Shown piece after piece: positions 1 to 8,158 of a stretch of 64,000 nt of DNA (positions are counted from its first letter, which is position 1; the number at the start of each line of letters is the position of its first letter). The notes beneath the pieces are model-generated. The model was given only the letters and a program-made list of their open reading frames with translations. It did no database searches and was not told the origin of the DNA. Source of the DNA: Bog-756 sp963812525 (GTDB lineage Bacteria; Actinomycetota; Acidimicrobiia; Acidimicrobiales; RAAP-2); assembly GCA_963812525.1 (NCBI GenBank), contig CAWEVL010000011.1:558001-622000 (forward strand), in the 5' to 3' direction. The translations under genes and the position numbers were made by a program.

Positions 1-1534
1 GCCCTGCGCGCCGACGGGCGGGCCGGCCTGGTCGGCGGGTGCTGGGCGGCCACCGAGCGCCGGGAGGTGGCCGAAGGCGTCGACCGCTCGCTGACCGACC
101 CGACGGCCGGGGACGACGCCTGGCTGGCCGAGTGCGTGGGCGGCCACCTCGACGTGGCCGGCCCGGTGACCGTCGAGGAGCTGGTGGCCGACGGGCCCGC
201 TGCCGACCGGCTCGGTCCGCGGGGCCCCGGTGACCGTGGCCCGGGCCCGCACCGGCCTGGCCCGCCTGGAGGCGGCCGGCTCGGCCATCGAGCTCCCCGA
301 CGGGCGCTGGTGCGCCCGGCACCTGCTGGTCCGCCTGCACGCCGCCAGCCGGGGCCGCCGCCGCCGGCACGTCGAGCCGGCCAGCATGGCCGACTTCGTG
401 CGCTTCGCCGCCTGCTGGCAGCACGTGGCCCCGGGCACCCAGGCCGAGGGTCGGCTCGGGGCTGCTCTCGGTGATCGAGCAGCTGCAGGGCCTCGAGGTG
501 GCCGCCGGCGAGTGGGAGCGCCACGTGCTGCCGGCTCGGGTCGCCGGCTACGACCCCCGGTGGCTCGACGAGCTGTGTCTGGCCGGCGAGGTGGCCTGGG
601 GCCGGCTGTCCCCGCGACCGGACGGGACCCCCGCCGAAGGGCCGGTGGCCCCCGAGGCCCTCGGGCTCAACCGCAGCATCCCGCCGGGCGGGCGTCGGGG
701 CTCGGCCACGCCTTCCTCCGCCACCCCGCTGGCCCTCGTCACGCGACCCGACCTGGCCTGGATGCTGGCCGCCGTCCGGACCGACCGGGAGGTCGTCGAA
801 CCGACCGCCGGTGCCTCGGCCGACGTCCTCGGCGGCCCTCCGGTCCGAGGGGGCCAGGTTCCGATCCGAGCTGGCCTCGGCCGCCGGCCGACTGGAGACC
901 GAGGTCGACGAAGGGCTCTGGGACCTGGTGGCCCGGGGCATCGTCACCGCCGACGCCTTCTCGGCGGTCCGCTCCCTCCTGTCGGCCCGCCGACGCCGGC
1001 CGACCACGCGCGCCCGGGGCGGGCCGCCGCTCGGCCCTCGGACGCCGGCGGGCCCTGGTCGGCACCGGGGTCGGGGAGGGCCGCTGGTCCCTGCTGCCCC
1101 GACCCGACGCCACCGGGACCGGGCCGCACGGAGGGCCGGCCGTCGAGGAACTGGCCGAGGCGGTGGCCTGGCAGCTGCTGGCCCGCTGGGGCGTGGTGGC
1201 CTGGGAGCTGTGGACGCGGGAGTCGTACCGGATCCCCTGGCGGGACGTGGTGCGGGCCCTCCGGCGGCTGGAGGCCCGGGGCGAGGTCCTGGGCGGGCGG
1301 TTCGTGGCCGGCATCTCGGGCGAGCAGTACGCCTCGCCCGAGGCGGCATCCCTGCTGGCCGACGTACGCCGCGACCCTGGCCGCGGGGCCGAGGTCGAGG
1401 TCGCCGGGGCCGATCCGCTCAACCTGACCGGGGCCATGCTGGGCGGGGCCCGGATCCCCTCGATCCGGGACCGGACCGTCCACTACCGCGGCGGGGTTCC
1501 CGTGGCATCCGAGGAGGTCGTGCCCGCGGGCTGA
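1..1534 (+). CDS. lhr: Lhr-type DEAD/DEAH helicase, C-terminal part, frameshifted
   Basis: This is the C-terminal part of a large Lhr-type ATP-dependent superfamily 2 helicase, a family linked to DNA repair. The motor domains lie upstream of the window. Family-typical segments appear in order but in different frames: the winged-helix part (MADFVRFAACWQHVAPGT, about 385-440), VLPARVAGYDPRWLDELCL (about 525-580), the WDLVARGIVTADAF segment (about 920-960), and the terminal GRWSLLPRPD, LARWGVVAWEL, GGRFVAGISGEQ and ADPLNLTGA blocks (about 1080-1440). The stop is the TGA at 1532-1534. Reading through requires frame changes near 220, 465, 830 and 1000-1040. Since single-base shifts also break conserved genes elsewhere in this window, sequence error is the likelier cause, although a pseudogene cannot be excluded. 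Confidence 0.8.
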
Positions 1535-1577
1535 CCGGAGGGACGTGGGTCGCCAGCGAGCGCCGCGGTCGGAGCGC

Positions 1578-2427
1578 CTACCGGTCCGGGCGCCACTCGG
1601 GATGGAGCTGCCGGGTCAGGGCCAGCTTCTGGGCCCGCACCGTCTGGCCGTTCTCCATCTCCTCGGCGTGGTCGGCCAACCAGGCGATGGCCGCAGCCGG
1701 CACCGACGGGGGCGCCCCGGTGTAGTGGCCCACCAGACCCAGCGCCGCCGCGTTGACCTGCTGGCGCTCGGTCTCGACGTAGCCCGGGTCCACATTGAAG
1801 GCCCGGACGCCCCGCTCGCCCAGCTCCACGGCGACCAGGGGGGCGATCCGGTGGAAGGCGGCCTTGGAGGCGGCGTAGCCCAGGCCCCAGCCCCCCCTTC
1901 CCACCGGCGCGGGAGGATCGGCGGTGGCCGTATGGGAGGTCACGTTGACGATGATGCCGCCGCCCTCGGCCACCATGCCGGGCAGCACCGCCTGGACCAG
2001 CAGGACCGGGGCCACCACGTTGGCCTGCAGCTTGGCCTCGAGCTGGGCCACCGTGAGGTCGAGGACGGTGACCATGCTCCCGGGACCGGTGTCGACGGCG
2101 TTGTTGACCAGCAGGTCCACGCCGCCCCACCGGCTCGAGGACCTGGTCGACGGCCCGGTGCAGGGCGGCGTGGTCGAGCAGGTCGGCGACGAGCTCCAGG
2201 CACTCGCCCCCCTGGGCCCGGACCAGGGCGGCCGTCTCCTCGAGGCTCCCGGGGAGCAGACGCCCCCGGCCGGTGTCGGAGTCGTCCCGACCCTCACCGG
2301 CCCGGCGGGTACGCCCGGTCACGGCCACGTCCCACCCGTGTTCGGCCAGCGCCACGGCGGTGGCCTTGCCGATGCCCCGGGTGGCCCCGGTGACCAAGGC
2401 CCTCCGGTGCTCCGGTCCTGTCGGCAT
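1578..2427 (-). CDS. Short-chain dehydrogenase/reductase (one frameshift)
   Basis: An NAD(P)-dependent oxidoreductase of the classical short-chain dehydrogenase family. The Rossmann glycine motif TGATRGIG is close to the N-terminus, followed after a frame change by LLVNNAVD (the NNAG-like motif), the catalytic-region serine in NVTSHTA and the active-site YAASK. The first half (from the start to LEPVG) and the second half (from GGVDLLVNN) are in different frames. The break lies near 2130 in a GGGG run, where one G too many would explain it. ATG at 2427 is taken as start; GTG at 2430 is equally possible. The substrate cannot be predicted. It is divergent from the ArsR-AHSA1 gene, with about 290 bp between them. 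Confidence 0.85.
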
Positions 2428-2693
2428 CACCGGTTTCTAGCAGATGCCGAATTCTCGTCGGGGTGACCGAAATTCCGCGTCCGACGCGGGTAGAACGTTC
2501 TCGGCCCTGGGCACGGTTGGCGGGATCTCGCTCGCCCTGCCCCAAGGGTTCCCACACGCCGGCGGACTGGCCGGGCAGGGCCGTCCGTTGACGTGTCGGG
2601 TCGAGTCGGCACCTTCGACGCTCGTGGCCACCGCGGCTCCTGTCGTGCCGACCCGCCGCTCCTCCCCTTCCTCGCCTCCCGCCGTCCGGACGG

Positions 2694-2721
2694 TTGACAT
2701 GTGACCAATTAGTCACATAAT
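2694..2721 (+). promoter_or_regulatory. Sigma-70-type promoter, probably leaderless, for the ArsR-AHSA1 gene
   Basis: TTGACA (2694-2699) and CATAAT (2716-2721) are separated by 16 bp, a near-consensus promoter in otherwise GC-rich DNA. The -10 box abuts the ATG at 2722, so transcription would start near 2728-2731. That favours a leaderless message beginning at or near the in-frame GTG at 2731. Seen directly; the transcription start is inferred. Confidence 0.7.
2700..2717. promoter_or_regulatory. Inverted-repeat operator TGTGAC-N6-GTCACA
   Basis: A perfect 6+6 bp inverted repeat with a 6-bp spacer fills the space between the -35 and -10 boxes of the promoter. Its position and symmetry fit autorepression by the ArsR-type protein encoded immediately downstream. 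Its arms resemble CRP half-sites, but the spacing is 2 bp wider than in CRP sites. Confidence 0.65.
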
Positions 2722-3492
2722 ATGGCTGGCGTGGCCTCAGACGACCAGGTGTTCAAGGCGCTCGGGGACCCCACCCGGCGATTCCTGCTGGACGCCCTGT
2801 ACCGACGGGACGGGCAGACGCTCACCGAATTGGAGGCGGGGCTCGACATGACCCGCTTCGGGGTCATGAAGCACCTGCGGGTCCTGGAGGAGGCGGGACT
2901 CGTCGCCACCCGGCGCTCGGGTCGGGAGAAGTTGCACTTCCTCAACCCCGTGCCGATCCGCCTGATCCACGACCGGTGGATCGACAAGTACACCGAACCC
3001 TGGGTCGCCGTCCTCAGCGACCTCAAACAACGACTGGAGAACACCATGGAGAAGGTTTTCGAGATCTACATCCACACCACGCCGGAGCGCCTGTGGGAGG
3101 CCATCACCGACCCGGAGATCCGGAGCAAGTACAACTTCGGTGCCCGGATCGAGTCGGCGTGGACCCCGGGGTCGACCCTCGAGATGCGCGCCCCGACGGC
3201 CGGGCTGGTGCTCGGCGAGGGCGAAGTCCTCGAGGTGGACCCTCCTCGCCGGCTCGTCCACACCATGACGGCCCTGTGGAGCGAGGACGTGAAGCGTGAA
3301 GGGCCCTCCAGGGTGACCTGGACCGTCGAGCCGGTGGGCGACTCCTGCCACCTGACCGTGACGCACGACCAGCTCCGGGACGGGGCCAACGACGAGCTCT
3401 ACGGCGGCTGGCCCATGATCCTCTCGGGGCTCAAGACGTGGCTGGAGACCGGGCAGCTCCTGACCACGCCGGGCTCGCTGATGTACGGCTGA
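2722..3492 (+). CDS. ArsR-type regulator fused to an AHSA1/SRPBCC domain
   Basis: A 256-residue two-domain protein. Residues about 1-95 form an ArsR-type winged helix (FKALGDPTRRFLLDALY, then the recognition region MTRFGVMKHLRVLEEAGLV). Residues about 110-250 form an AHSA1/START-like SRPBCC ligand-binding domain (VFEIYIHTTPERLWEAITDPE, GEVLEVDPPRRLVHTMTALW). Many bacteria encode these two domains as adjacent genes; here they are fused, so ligand sensing by the SRPBCC domain could directly gate DNA binding. A near-consensus promoter with a palindrome sits directly upstream, suggesting autoregulation. ATG at 2722 is listed, but GTG at 2731 fits the promoter position better. The ligand is unknown. 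Confidence 0.92.
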   Translation: MAGVASDDQVFKALGDPTRRFLLDALYRRDGQTLTELEAGLDMTRFGVMKHLRVLEEAGLVATRRSGREKLHFLNPVPIRLIHDRWIDKYTEPWVAVLSDLKQRLENTMEKVFEIYIHTTPERLWEAITDPEIRSKYNFGARIESAWTPGSTLEMRAPTAGLVLGEGEVLEVDPPRRLVHTMTALWSEDVKREGPSRVTWTVEPVGDSCHLTVTHDQLRDGANDELYGGWPMILSGLKTWLETGQLLTTPGSLMYG

Positions 3493-3516
3493 ACCACGTC
3501 GCCGACCACCGGCGGC

Positions 3517-4296
3517 TCACGGCCGGAAGAGCTGCTCGAAGATCCCGTCGACCCCGGAACCGTGCAGGGTCATCCCCCCGTCGACCACGAGGTTCTGTCC
3601 GGTGATGAACCGGGCCAGGTCCGAGCAGAGGAAGACCACCACGTCGGCGATGTCCTCGGGCTGTCCGATGCGGCCCATCGGGGTGGTGCGCCGGTACCGT
3701 TCCCGGGCGTCGGGGACGAGCTGGAGCAGCGGGGCGGTCAGGGCGGTCTCGATCATCCCCGGGGAGACGGCGTTGACCCTGATGTCCGGGGCGTACTCCA
3801 GGGCCGCCGAGGCGGTGATGGCGGCGACGCCCGCCTTGGCCGCCGAGTACGGGGCCTCCCCGGCAGCCGGCCGGGTGCCGCTGATGGAGGCGGTGGACAC
3901 GATGCTGCCGCCACCCGAGGCCAGGAGGTGGGGCACGGCGGCCCGGAACCCGAGGTACACCCCGGTCAGGTTGACCGCCACCAACCGGTTCCACTCCTCG
4001 GGATCCCACTCGTGCAGCGGGGACATGCTCCCGATCCCGGCATTGTTGTAGAGGATGTCGATGCCGCCCATGGCCGCGGCGGCGGCATCGAACGCCTCCC
4101 GCAGGCCGTCGGGATCGGACACGTCGGCCGCGTGGGCGGTGCCCCCGATGTCCCGGGCGCACTCGCCGGCCGCCTCGCCGTCGATATCGACGACCGCCAC
4201 CCTGGCCCCTTCCTCGGTCATCCGGTGGGCGGTGGCCCGACCGATACCCGACGCACCTCCGGTCACGACGGCCCGCTGGCCCTCGAGCAGTCCCAT
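3517..4296 (-). CDS. Short-chain dehydrogenase/reductase
   Basis: An intact 259-residue classical SDR. The cofactor motif TGGASGIGR is at residues 12-20, the acidic residue after strand 2 (VAVVDIDGEA) suggests NAD(H) preference, NNAG is near residue 88, the catalytic serine is in STASISG and the active site is YSAAK. The C-terminal ITGQNLVVDGGMTLHG is the usual substrate-loop and tetramer segment. It most resembles 3-oxoacyl-ACP reductase/glucose dehydrogenase-like SDRs, but the substrate is not predictable. It converges with the ArsR-AHSA1 gene (24 bp between stops) and is divergent from the thioesterase, with about 200 bp between starts. Confidence 0.93.
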   Translation of the reverse strand: MGLLEGQRAVVTGGASGIGRATAHRMTEEGARVAVVDIDGEAAGECARDIGGTAHAADVSDPDGLREAFDAAAAAMGGIDILYNNAGIGSMSPLHEWDPEEWNRLVAVNLTGVYLGFRAAVPHLLASGGGSIVSTASISGTRPAAGEAPYSAAKAGVAAITASAALEYAPDIRVNAVSPGMIETALTAPLLQLVPDARERYRRTTPMGRIGQPEDIADVVVFLCSDLARFITGQNLVVDGGMTLHGSGVDGIFEQLFRP

Positions 4297-4497
4297 GGCG
4301 TGATCCTCCCTCCTGGTTACCTCCCCCGTCGGACCCGGACCACCCGTCGACGGGGACGGTCGGTCTCGAGCAGGCGGACCGGCGGGTGGCGTCCGGAGAC
4401 GCTAGTGGCCGGACCGGGACCGTGAGCGCCGGCGCCGATCGGAGGTTCCGGGCCGAAGGATCCGACCGCCCCGCTCCGTCCCCCCTACCATGACGCC

Positions 4498-4911
4498 ATG
4501 TCCATGGGATGTGCACTCCTCGACCGGCTCCCCCACCGCACCTACCGCGAGGGTGGCGCCCACGTGGTGGAGCTCGAGATCACCGAGGAGATGAGGGGCC
4601 CGGTCGGTGCCGTCCACGGCGGCCTGATCGCCAGCCTGGTCGATCGTGCCGGTGCCTACGCCGCCGTGGAGGCCAGCGGTCGCAGCGTGGTGACCTCCGC
4701 GGTGTCGTTGAGCTACCTGGCCGCGGCCACCCGGGGACCGCTCCGGGCCGCCGCCGTGCCCCTCCGGGTCGGCCGACGCCAGGGAGTGATCGAGATCCGG
4801 GTCCACGACCGGGGCCACGCCGATCTCCTGGTGGCCAGCGCGCTGCTCACCCTGAGCTTCGCCTCCGCCGACCGGCCGGGGCCGGCCGGCCGGTCAGGTC
4901 GGGAGGCCTGA
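4498..4911 (+). CDS. PaaI-family hotdog thioesterase
   Basis: A 137-residue single hotdog-fold protein. The segment MRGPVGAVHGGLIASLVDRAG carries the HGG and acidic residue typical of PaaI/YbgC-type acyl-CoA thioesterases, followed by the sheet VTSAVSLSYLAAAT. Such enzymes hydrolyse acyl- or aryl-CoA thioesters in the cytoplasm; the actual substrate is unknown. Its stop codon TGA (4909-4911) overlaps the ATG of the following nucleosidase gene, so the two are probably translationally coupled. ATG at 4498 is taken as start; ATG at 4504 would shorten the protein by two residues. Confidence 0.87.
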   Translation: MSMGCALLDRLPHRTYREGGAHVVELEITEEMRGPVGAVHGGLIASLVDRAGAYAAVEASGRSVVTSAVSLSYLAAATRGPLRAAAVPLRVGRRQGVIEIRVHDRGHADLLVASALLTLSFASADRPGPAGRSGREA

Positions 4912-5631
4912 TGCCCGCTCCGGTGGCCTTCGTCTTCGCCATGCCCATGGAGCTGGTCCCGCTCACCCAGGCCCTCTCGCTCCGCGAGGAGTCGGTGGAC
5001 GGTGCGTCGACCTGGGTCGGTCGCCTCGGGCAGCGACCGGTGGTGGCCATCGTCACCGGCATGGGCACGGAACTGGCCACCGCCGGGGTCGAGCGACTGC
5101 TGGACCACACCCCCGTGGCCAGGGTGGTGGTGGTGGGCATCACCGGGGCCATCCATGACGAGACACCCATCGGGACGCTGATCCGGCCCGCGGTGGTGGT
5201 CGACGGGGCCACCGGGACGGAATACCGACCCGAATCCCTGGGCCCGGAGACGCCGCGCGGCACCATGTGGACGTCCGACTCGCTGATCACCGACCCCGAC
5301 CGGCTGGCCGGGATGCGCGACGAGCGGCGTGGTGTCCCTGGACATGGAGACCGCGGCCGTGGCCGCCGTCTGCCAGCAGCACGGGGTCCCGTGGTCGGTG
5401 ATCCGGGCCATCAGCGATCGGGCCACGGATGGGAGCGTCGACGAGGAGGTGTTCCGCCTGAGCAACCAGGACGGTACGCCCAACGCCAAGGCCGTGGCCG
5501 CCTACATGGACAAGCACCCCGGCCGGATCCCGGCCATGGCCCGGATGGCCAAGGACGCCCGTCTGGCCACCGAGCGGGCCGTCGAGGCCGCCATCTCGGC
5601 CGTCGCCGACCTGGACGATCCATCCGACTGA
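4911..5631 (+). CDS. MTA/SAH nucleosidase-family phosphorylase (one frameshift)
   Basis: A member of the purine nucleoside phosphorylase/5'-methylthioadenosine/S-adenosylhomocysteine nucleosidase family, which cleaves or phosphorolyses nucleosides. The N-terminus (FVFAMPMELVPLTQAL) and the glycine-rich VVAIVTGMGTELATAGVERLL and VVVGITGAIHDE segments are typical. The base/ribose-binding motif SLDMETAAVAAVC and WSVIRAISDRATDG lie in a second frame. The frame change is near 5325-5335. The two halves together make a full-length product of about 240 residues, so an indel error is likely. Its start overlaps the thioesterase stop. The exact substrate is not determined. Confidence 0.85.
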
Positions 5632-5644
5632 CTCCGACGAACCG

Positions 5645-6913
5645 TCAGCCCTCGGTGGTCACCCCGAAGCGGTCGACGTAGAAGGACATGGACGACCGCA
5701 GCCGGCGGCGATCGATGCCGAAATCGGCCAGGTCGTAGAGGACCCCACCGTGGCGGCCACGGGGATGGTTCGTCATGAAGTCCTGCATGGCCGTCTCCGA
5801 TCGGTGGGTGACGGGTTGGCCGGAGAGCTCGTAGATGCGGTGGACCATGCCCAGATCGTCGGCCATGAACTGGTCGAACCGCACGTCGATGGTGCGGTCG
5901 GCCGGGAGCAGGTCACGATCCCGGACGCAGGCCCGCAGCATTCGCTCCAGCCGGTCGGTCCAGTAAGCCCCGATCCGCACGGGGTCGACCCGGTCCTGCC
6001 CCAGCCGGGCCGAGTAGCCGAGCATGGTCACCATGGAGGCGGTCACCGAGACCGGGTCGCGGTGGGTGACGACGAACGTCGCGTCGGGAAAGGTGTCGAG
6101 CAGGACCGGGAACTGTTCGAGGTGCTGGGGTGACTTGAGCACCCAACGGGTCCCGCCGCGCAGCCACTGCAGCGCCTGGAGGACCTTCTTGAGGTAGCCG
6201 TAGCTCGGCCGCTGGTCGCGCGCCAGGTAGTCGTCGCGCCAGGTGGGCATGGGGGCGATGGTCTCGAACAGCATCGAGGAGACGTCCATGGCCAGCAGCT
6301 GGATCTCCTCGTGCACGTGGTCCACGGTCATCTCGTGCATCCGCTTGAACTCCGGTATGGCGGTGTTCACGAAGGAGAGGGCCTGCTCGCACCGAGCCCG
6401 GCGCGGGTCGTCCTGGCCCTGGGCGGGACGCTCGGCCTCGGCCAGGACCGGTTCGAGGCTCTCCCAGTAGGGCAGGGACCGCAGGCCGGGGTCGGACGAC
6501 ATCAGGTTGTGCAGATGGGTGGTCCCGGTGCGTGGAAGGCCGCAGATGATGATGGGGCTGGCGACGGTCTCGGCCAGGATCTCGGGGTGACGGGCGACCA
6601 GGTCCTCGAGGAGGAGGCGGTTCCGCAGCAGGCCGGTGAGGAGCAGGGACTGGGCCAGCAGGCCGGCGGGGTTCAGGTCCGCCTCGTCCTGGAGGGCACG
6701 GCACAGGACCTCCAGGCGGTGCACGAAGTCACCCGGCCCGAAGTCGCTCAGGCCGGTCTCGGCGGCCGCCGTCGCCATCAGGGTCTCGGGCCGGAGGTCG
6801 ACGTCCGTTCCGGCCACCGCCATCAGGTCGAGGATGGCCCGCACCTCGTCGCTGAACCGCGGCTGGACCAGGTCGTCGATGGCGATGGGCGCCGGTCGGT
6901 CGGCGCCGGTCAT
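5645..6913 (-). CDS. PAPS-dependent sulfotransferase family protein
   Basis: A 422-residue sulfotransferase. The 5'-phosphosulfate loop is IIICGLPRTGTTHLHNLM (residues about 121-138), followed by the PYWESLEPV region and the 3'-phosphate-binding segment VLKSPQHLEQFPVLLDTFPDA with VVTHRDPVSVTAS. The architecture matches the actinobacterial group that sulfates lipids or small alcohols using PAPS; the acceptor is unknown. Its ATG (6911-6913) overlaps the stop of the upstream DUF1214 gene as ATGA, so the two are likely co-translated. It converges with the nucleosidase gene. Confidence 0.9.
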   Translation of the reverse strand: MTGADRPAPIAIDDLVQPRFSDEVRAILDLMAVAGTDVDLRPETLMATAAAETGLSDFGPGDFVHRLEVLCRALQDEADLNPAGLLAQSLLLTGLLRNRLLLEDLVARHPEILAETVASPIIICGLPRTGTTHLHNLMSSDPGLRSLPYWESLEPVLAEAERPAQGQDDPRRARCEQALSFVNTAIPEFKRMHEMTVDHVHEEIQLLAMDVSSMLFETIAPMPTWRDDYLARDQRPSYGYLKKVLQALQWLRGGTRWVLKSPQHLEQFPVLLDTFPDATFVVTHRDPVSVTASMVTMLGYSARLGQDRVDPVRIGAYWTDRLERMLRACVRDRDLLPADRTIDVRFDQFMADDLGMVHRIYELSGQPVTHRSETAMQDFMTNHPRGRHGGVLYDLADFGIDRRRLRSSMSFYVDRFGVTTEG

Positions 6914-7983
6914 GCCAGGGACGGCATCGCCACCACCTCGGACGACGGCTGATCAGGGGTGTCGTCGGGCAGGAACCACCGGAACCAGACCCAGCCCCGG
7001 TGGTGGCCGGCGGTGGATACCCAGTTGGGATGGCCCGGATCCCGGGGGGCGATGACGATCTCCCAGGAGCCGTCGGGCTGGTACTGCACCTGGGTGCCGT
7101 TGATGGTGACCCGCTCGTAGTCGTAGTTGTAGGTGTGGAGGAAGGGGTTCCACAGGCACAGGTTCCAGAAGACGCACGACGGGGACCGTCCGCGTAGGAC
7201 CAGGGCCTGATCGTCGGCCAGGTCGTAGGTACCCATGGCGTAGGCCGCGTCCCCGGCCGCCCAACCGAAGGTGGTGGTGGGCACCGGGTAGGGCGGGTCG
7301 ATGCGGTTGGGCTCCCCCATGGTCAAGGGCACCATGGCCGACTGGTCCCGCACCCAGGTCAGGGCGGCACGGAACCGCCGGGCCAGGTCGGCGTCGTCCT
7401 GGGCGACGGTGGCCGGCGGGTCGGCGGCGGTGATGGTCCACGTCGCCCGTCGATGGTGCTTGGGATCGGCCAGGTAGTCGCGGGTGACGATGGCCACCGC
7501 GTCCGGCTCGAGCTTGATCCACGGGACGCCCGGTCCCGGTGGGTCGGGCGAGAGGACCATCCGGATCACGCCGTCGTGATCGGGAGGCGCCTGGTGGCTG
7601 TTGAGGCTGCCCACGATGCGTTCCGAGTAGTGCCCGTCGTCGGGCCCGCCGTAGACGGTCAGGGACAGGTAGACGGCATCGCCGGGCGTCACCTCGACCC
7701 GGTAGGTCCGGGCCGGATCCACCGGGGCGAAGCAGTAGAAGGCGTCGGCATTGTCGCCGCCCCACTTCTTGTAGGGCCCGACGATGTCCACGAAGCGAGG
7801 GTGCGACGTGTCCGCCCACACCTGGGTGTCGGTGGCCACCTGCAGGATCGAAAGCAGCCACTTGTGGGCCTCGAGCAGACTCTGCTCGTCGTCCGGACCG
7901 GTGAGCTGATCGACCAGGCGCCGGTGCTGGATGCCCAGCTCAGCCAAGAGTTCGGCGAACACCGCTTCGGTCTCGGTAGCCAT
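6910..7983 (-). CDS. DUF1214-domain protein
   Basis: A 357-residue protein with a DUF1214-like C-terminal half. The N-terminal part (about 1-100) is helical and ends in PRFVDIVGPYKKWGGDNADAFYCF. The centre has strands such as YRVEVTPGDAVYLSLTVYGG, and the C-terminus (DGSWEIVIAPRDPGHPNWVSTAGHHRGWVWFRWF) is the DUF1214 signature region. No signal peptide is seen. The stop overlaps the start of the sulfotransferase by 4 bp. The biochemical role of DUF1214 is not established. The tight coupling suggests that the two proteins act on the same, possibly hydrophobic, substrate; that is inference. Confidence 0.85.
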   Translation of the reverse strand: MATETEAVFAELLAELGIQHRRLVDQLTGPDDEQSLLEAHKWLLSILQVATDTQVWADTSHPRFVDIVGPYKKWGGDNADAFYCFAPVDPARTYRVEVTPGDAVYLSLTVYGGPDDGHYSERIVGSLNSHQAPPDHDGVIRMVLSPDPPGPGVPWIKLEPDAVAIVTRDYLADPKHHRRATWTITAADPPATVAQDDADLARRFRAALTWVRDQSAMVPLTMGEPNRIDPPYPVPTTTFGWAAGDAAYAMGTYDLADDQALVLRGRSPSCVFWNLCLWNPFLHTYNYDYERVTINGTQVQYQPDGSWEIVIAPRDPGHPNWVSTAGHHRGWVWFRWFLPDDTPDQPSSEVVAMPSLA

Positions 7984-8158
7984 GGGCGGGTTCTACCACG
8001 CCGCCGCCGACCGGGCGAGTGGGGCATCGGGTCGGTCCCATCCCCCGAGAGGGGCCGATTCCCCTCGGCAGTCGGACAGGACCGTGGCCGGCCTACGGGA
8101 CGGCCGCATGAACCACTGACGTCGAGGGGCCGGTGCGGTGGCCGCTCCGCCGGCCGGG

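Noticed and set aside
2700..2717. CRP-type site TGTGA...TCACA
   Set aside because: The spacing between half-sites is 8 bp instead of 6, and the site directly precedes an ArsR-type gene, making an ArsR operator the simpler reading.
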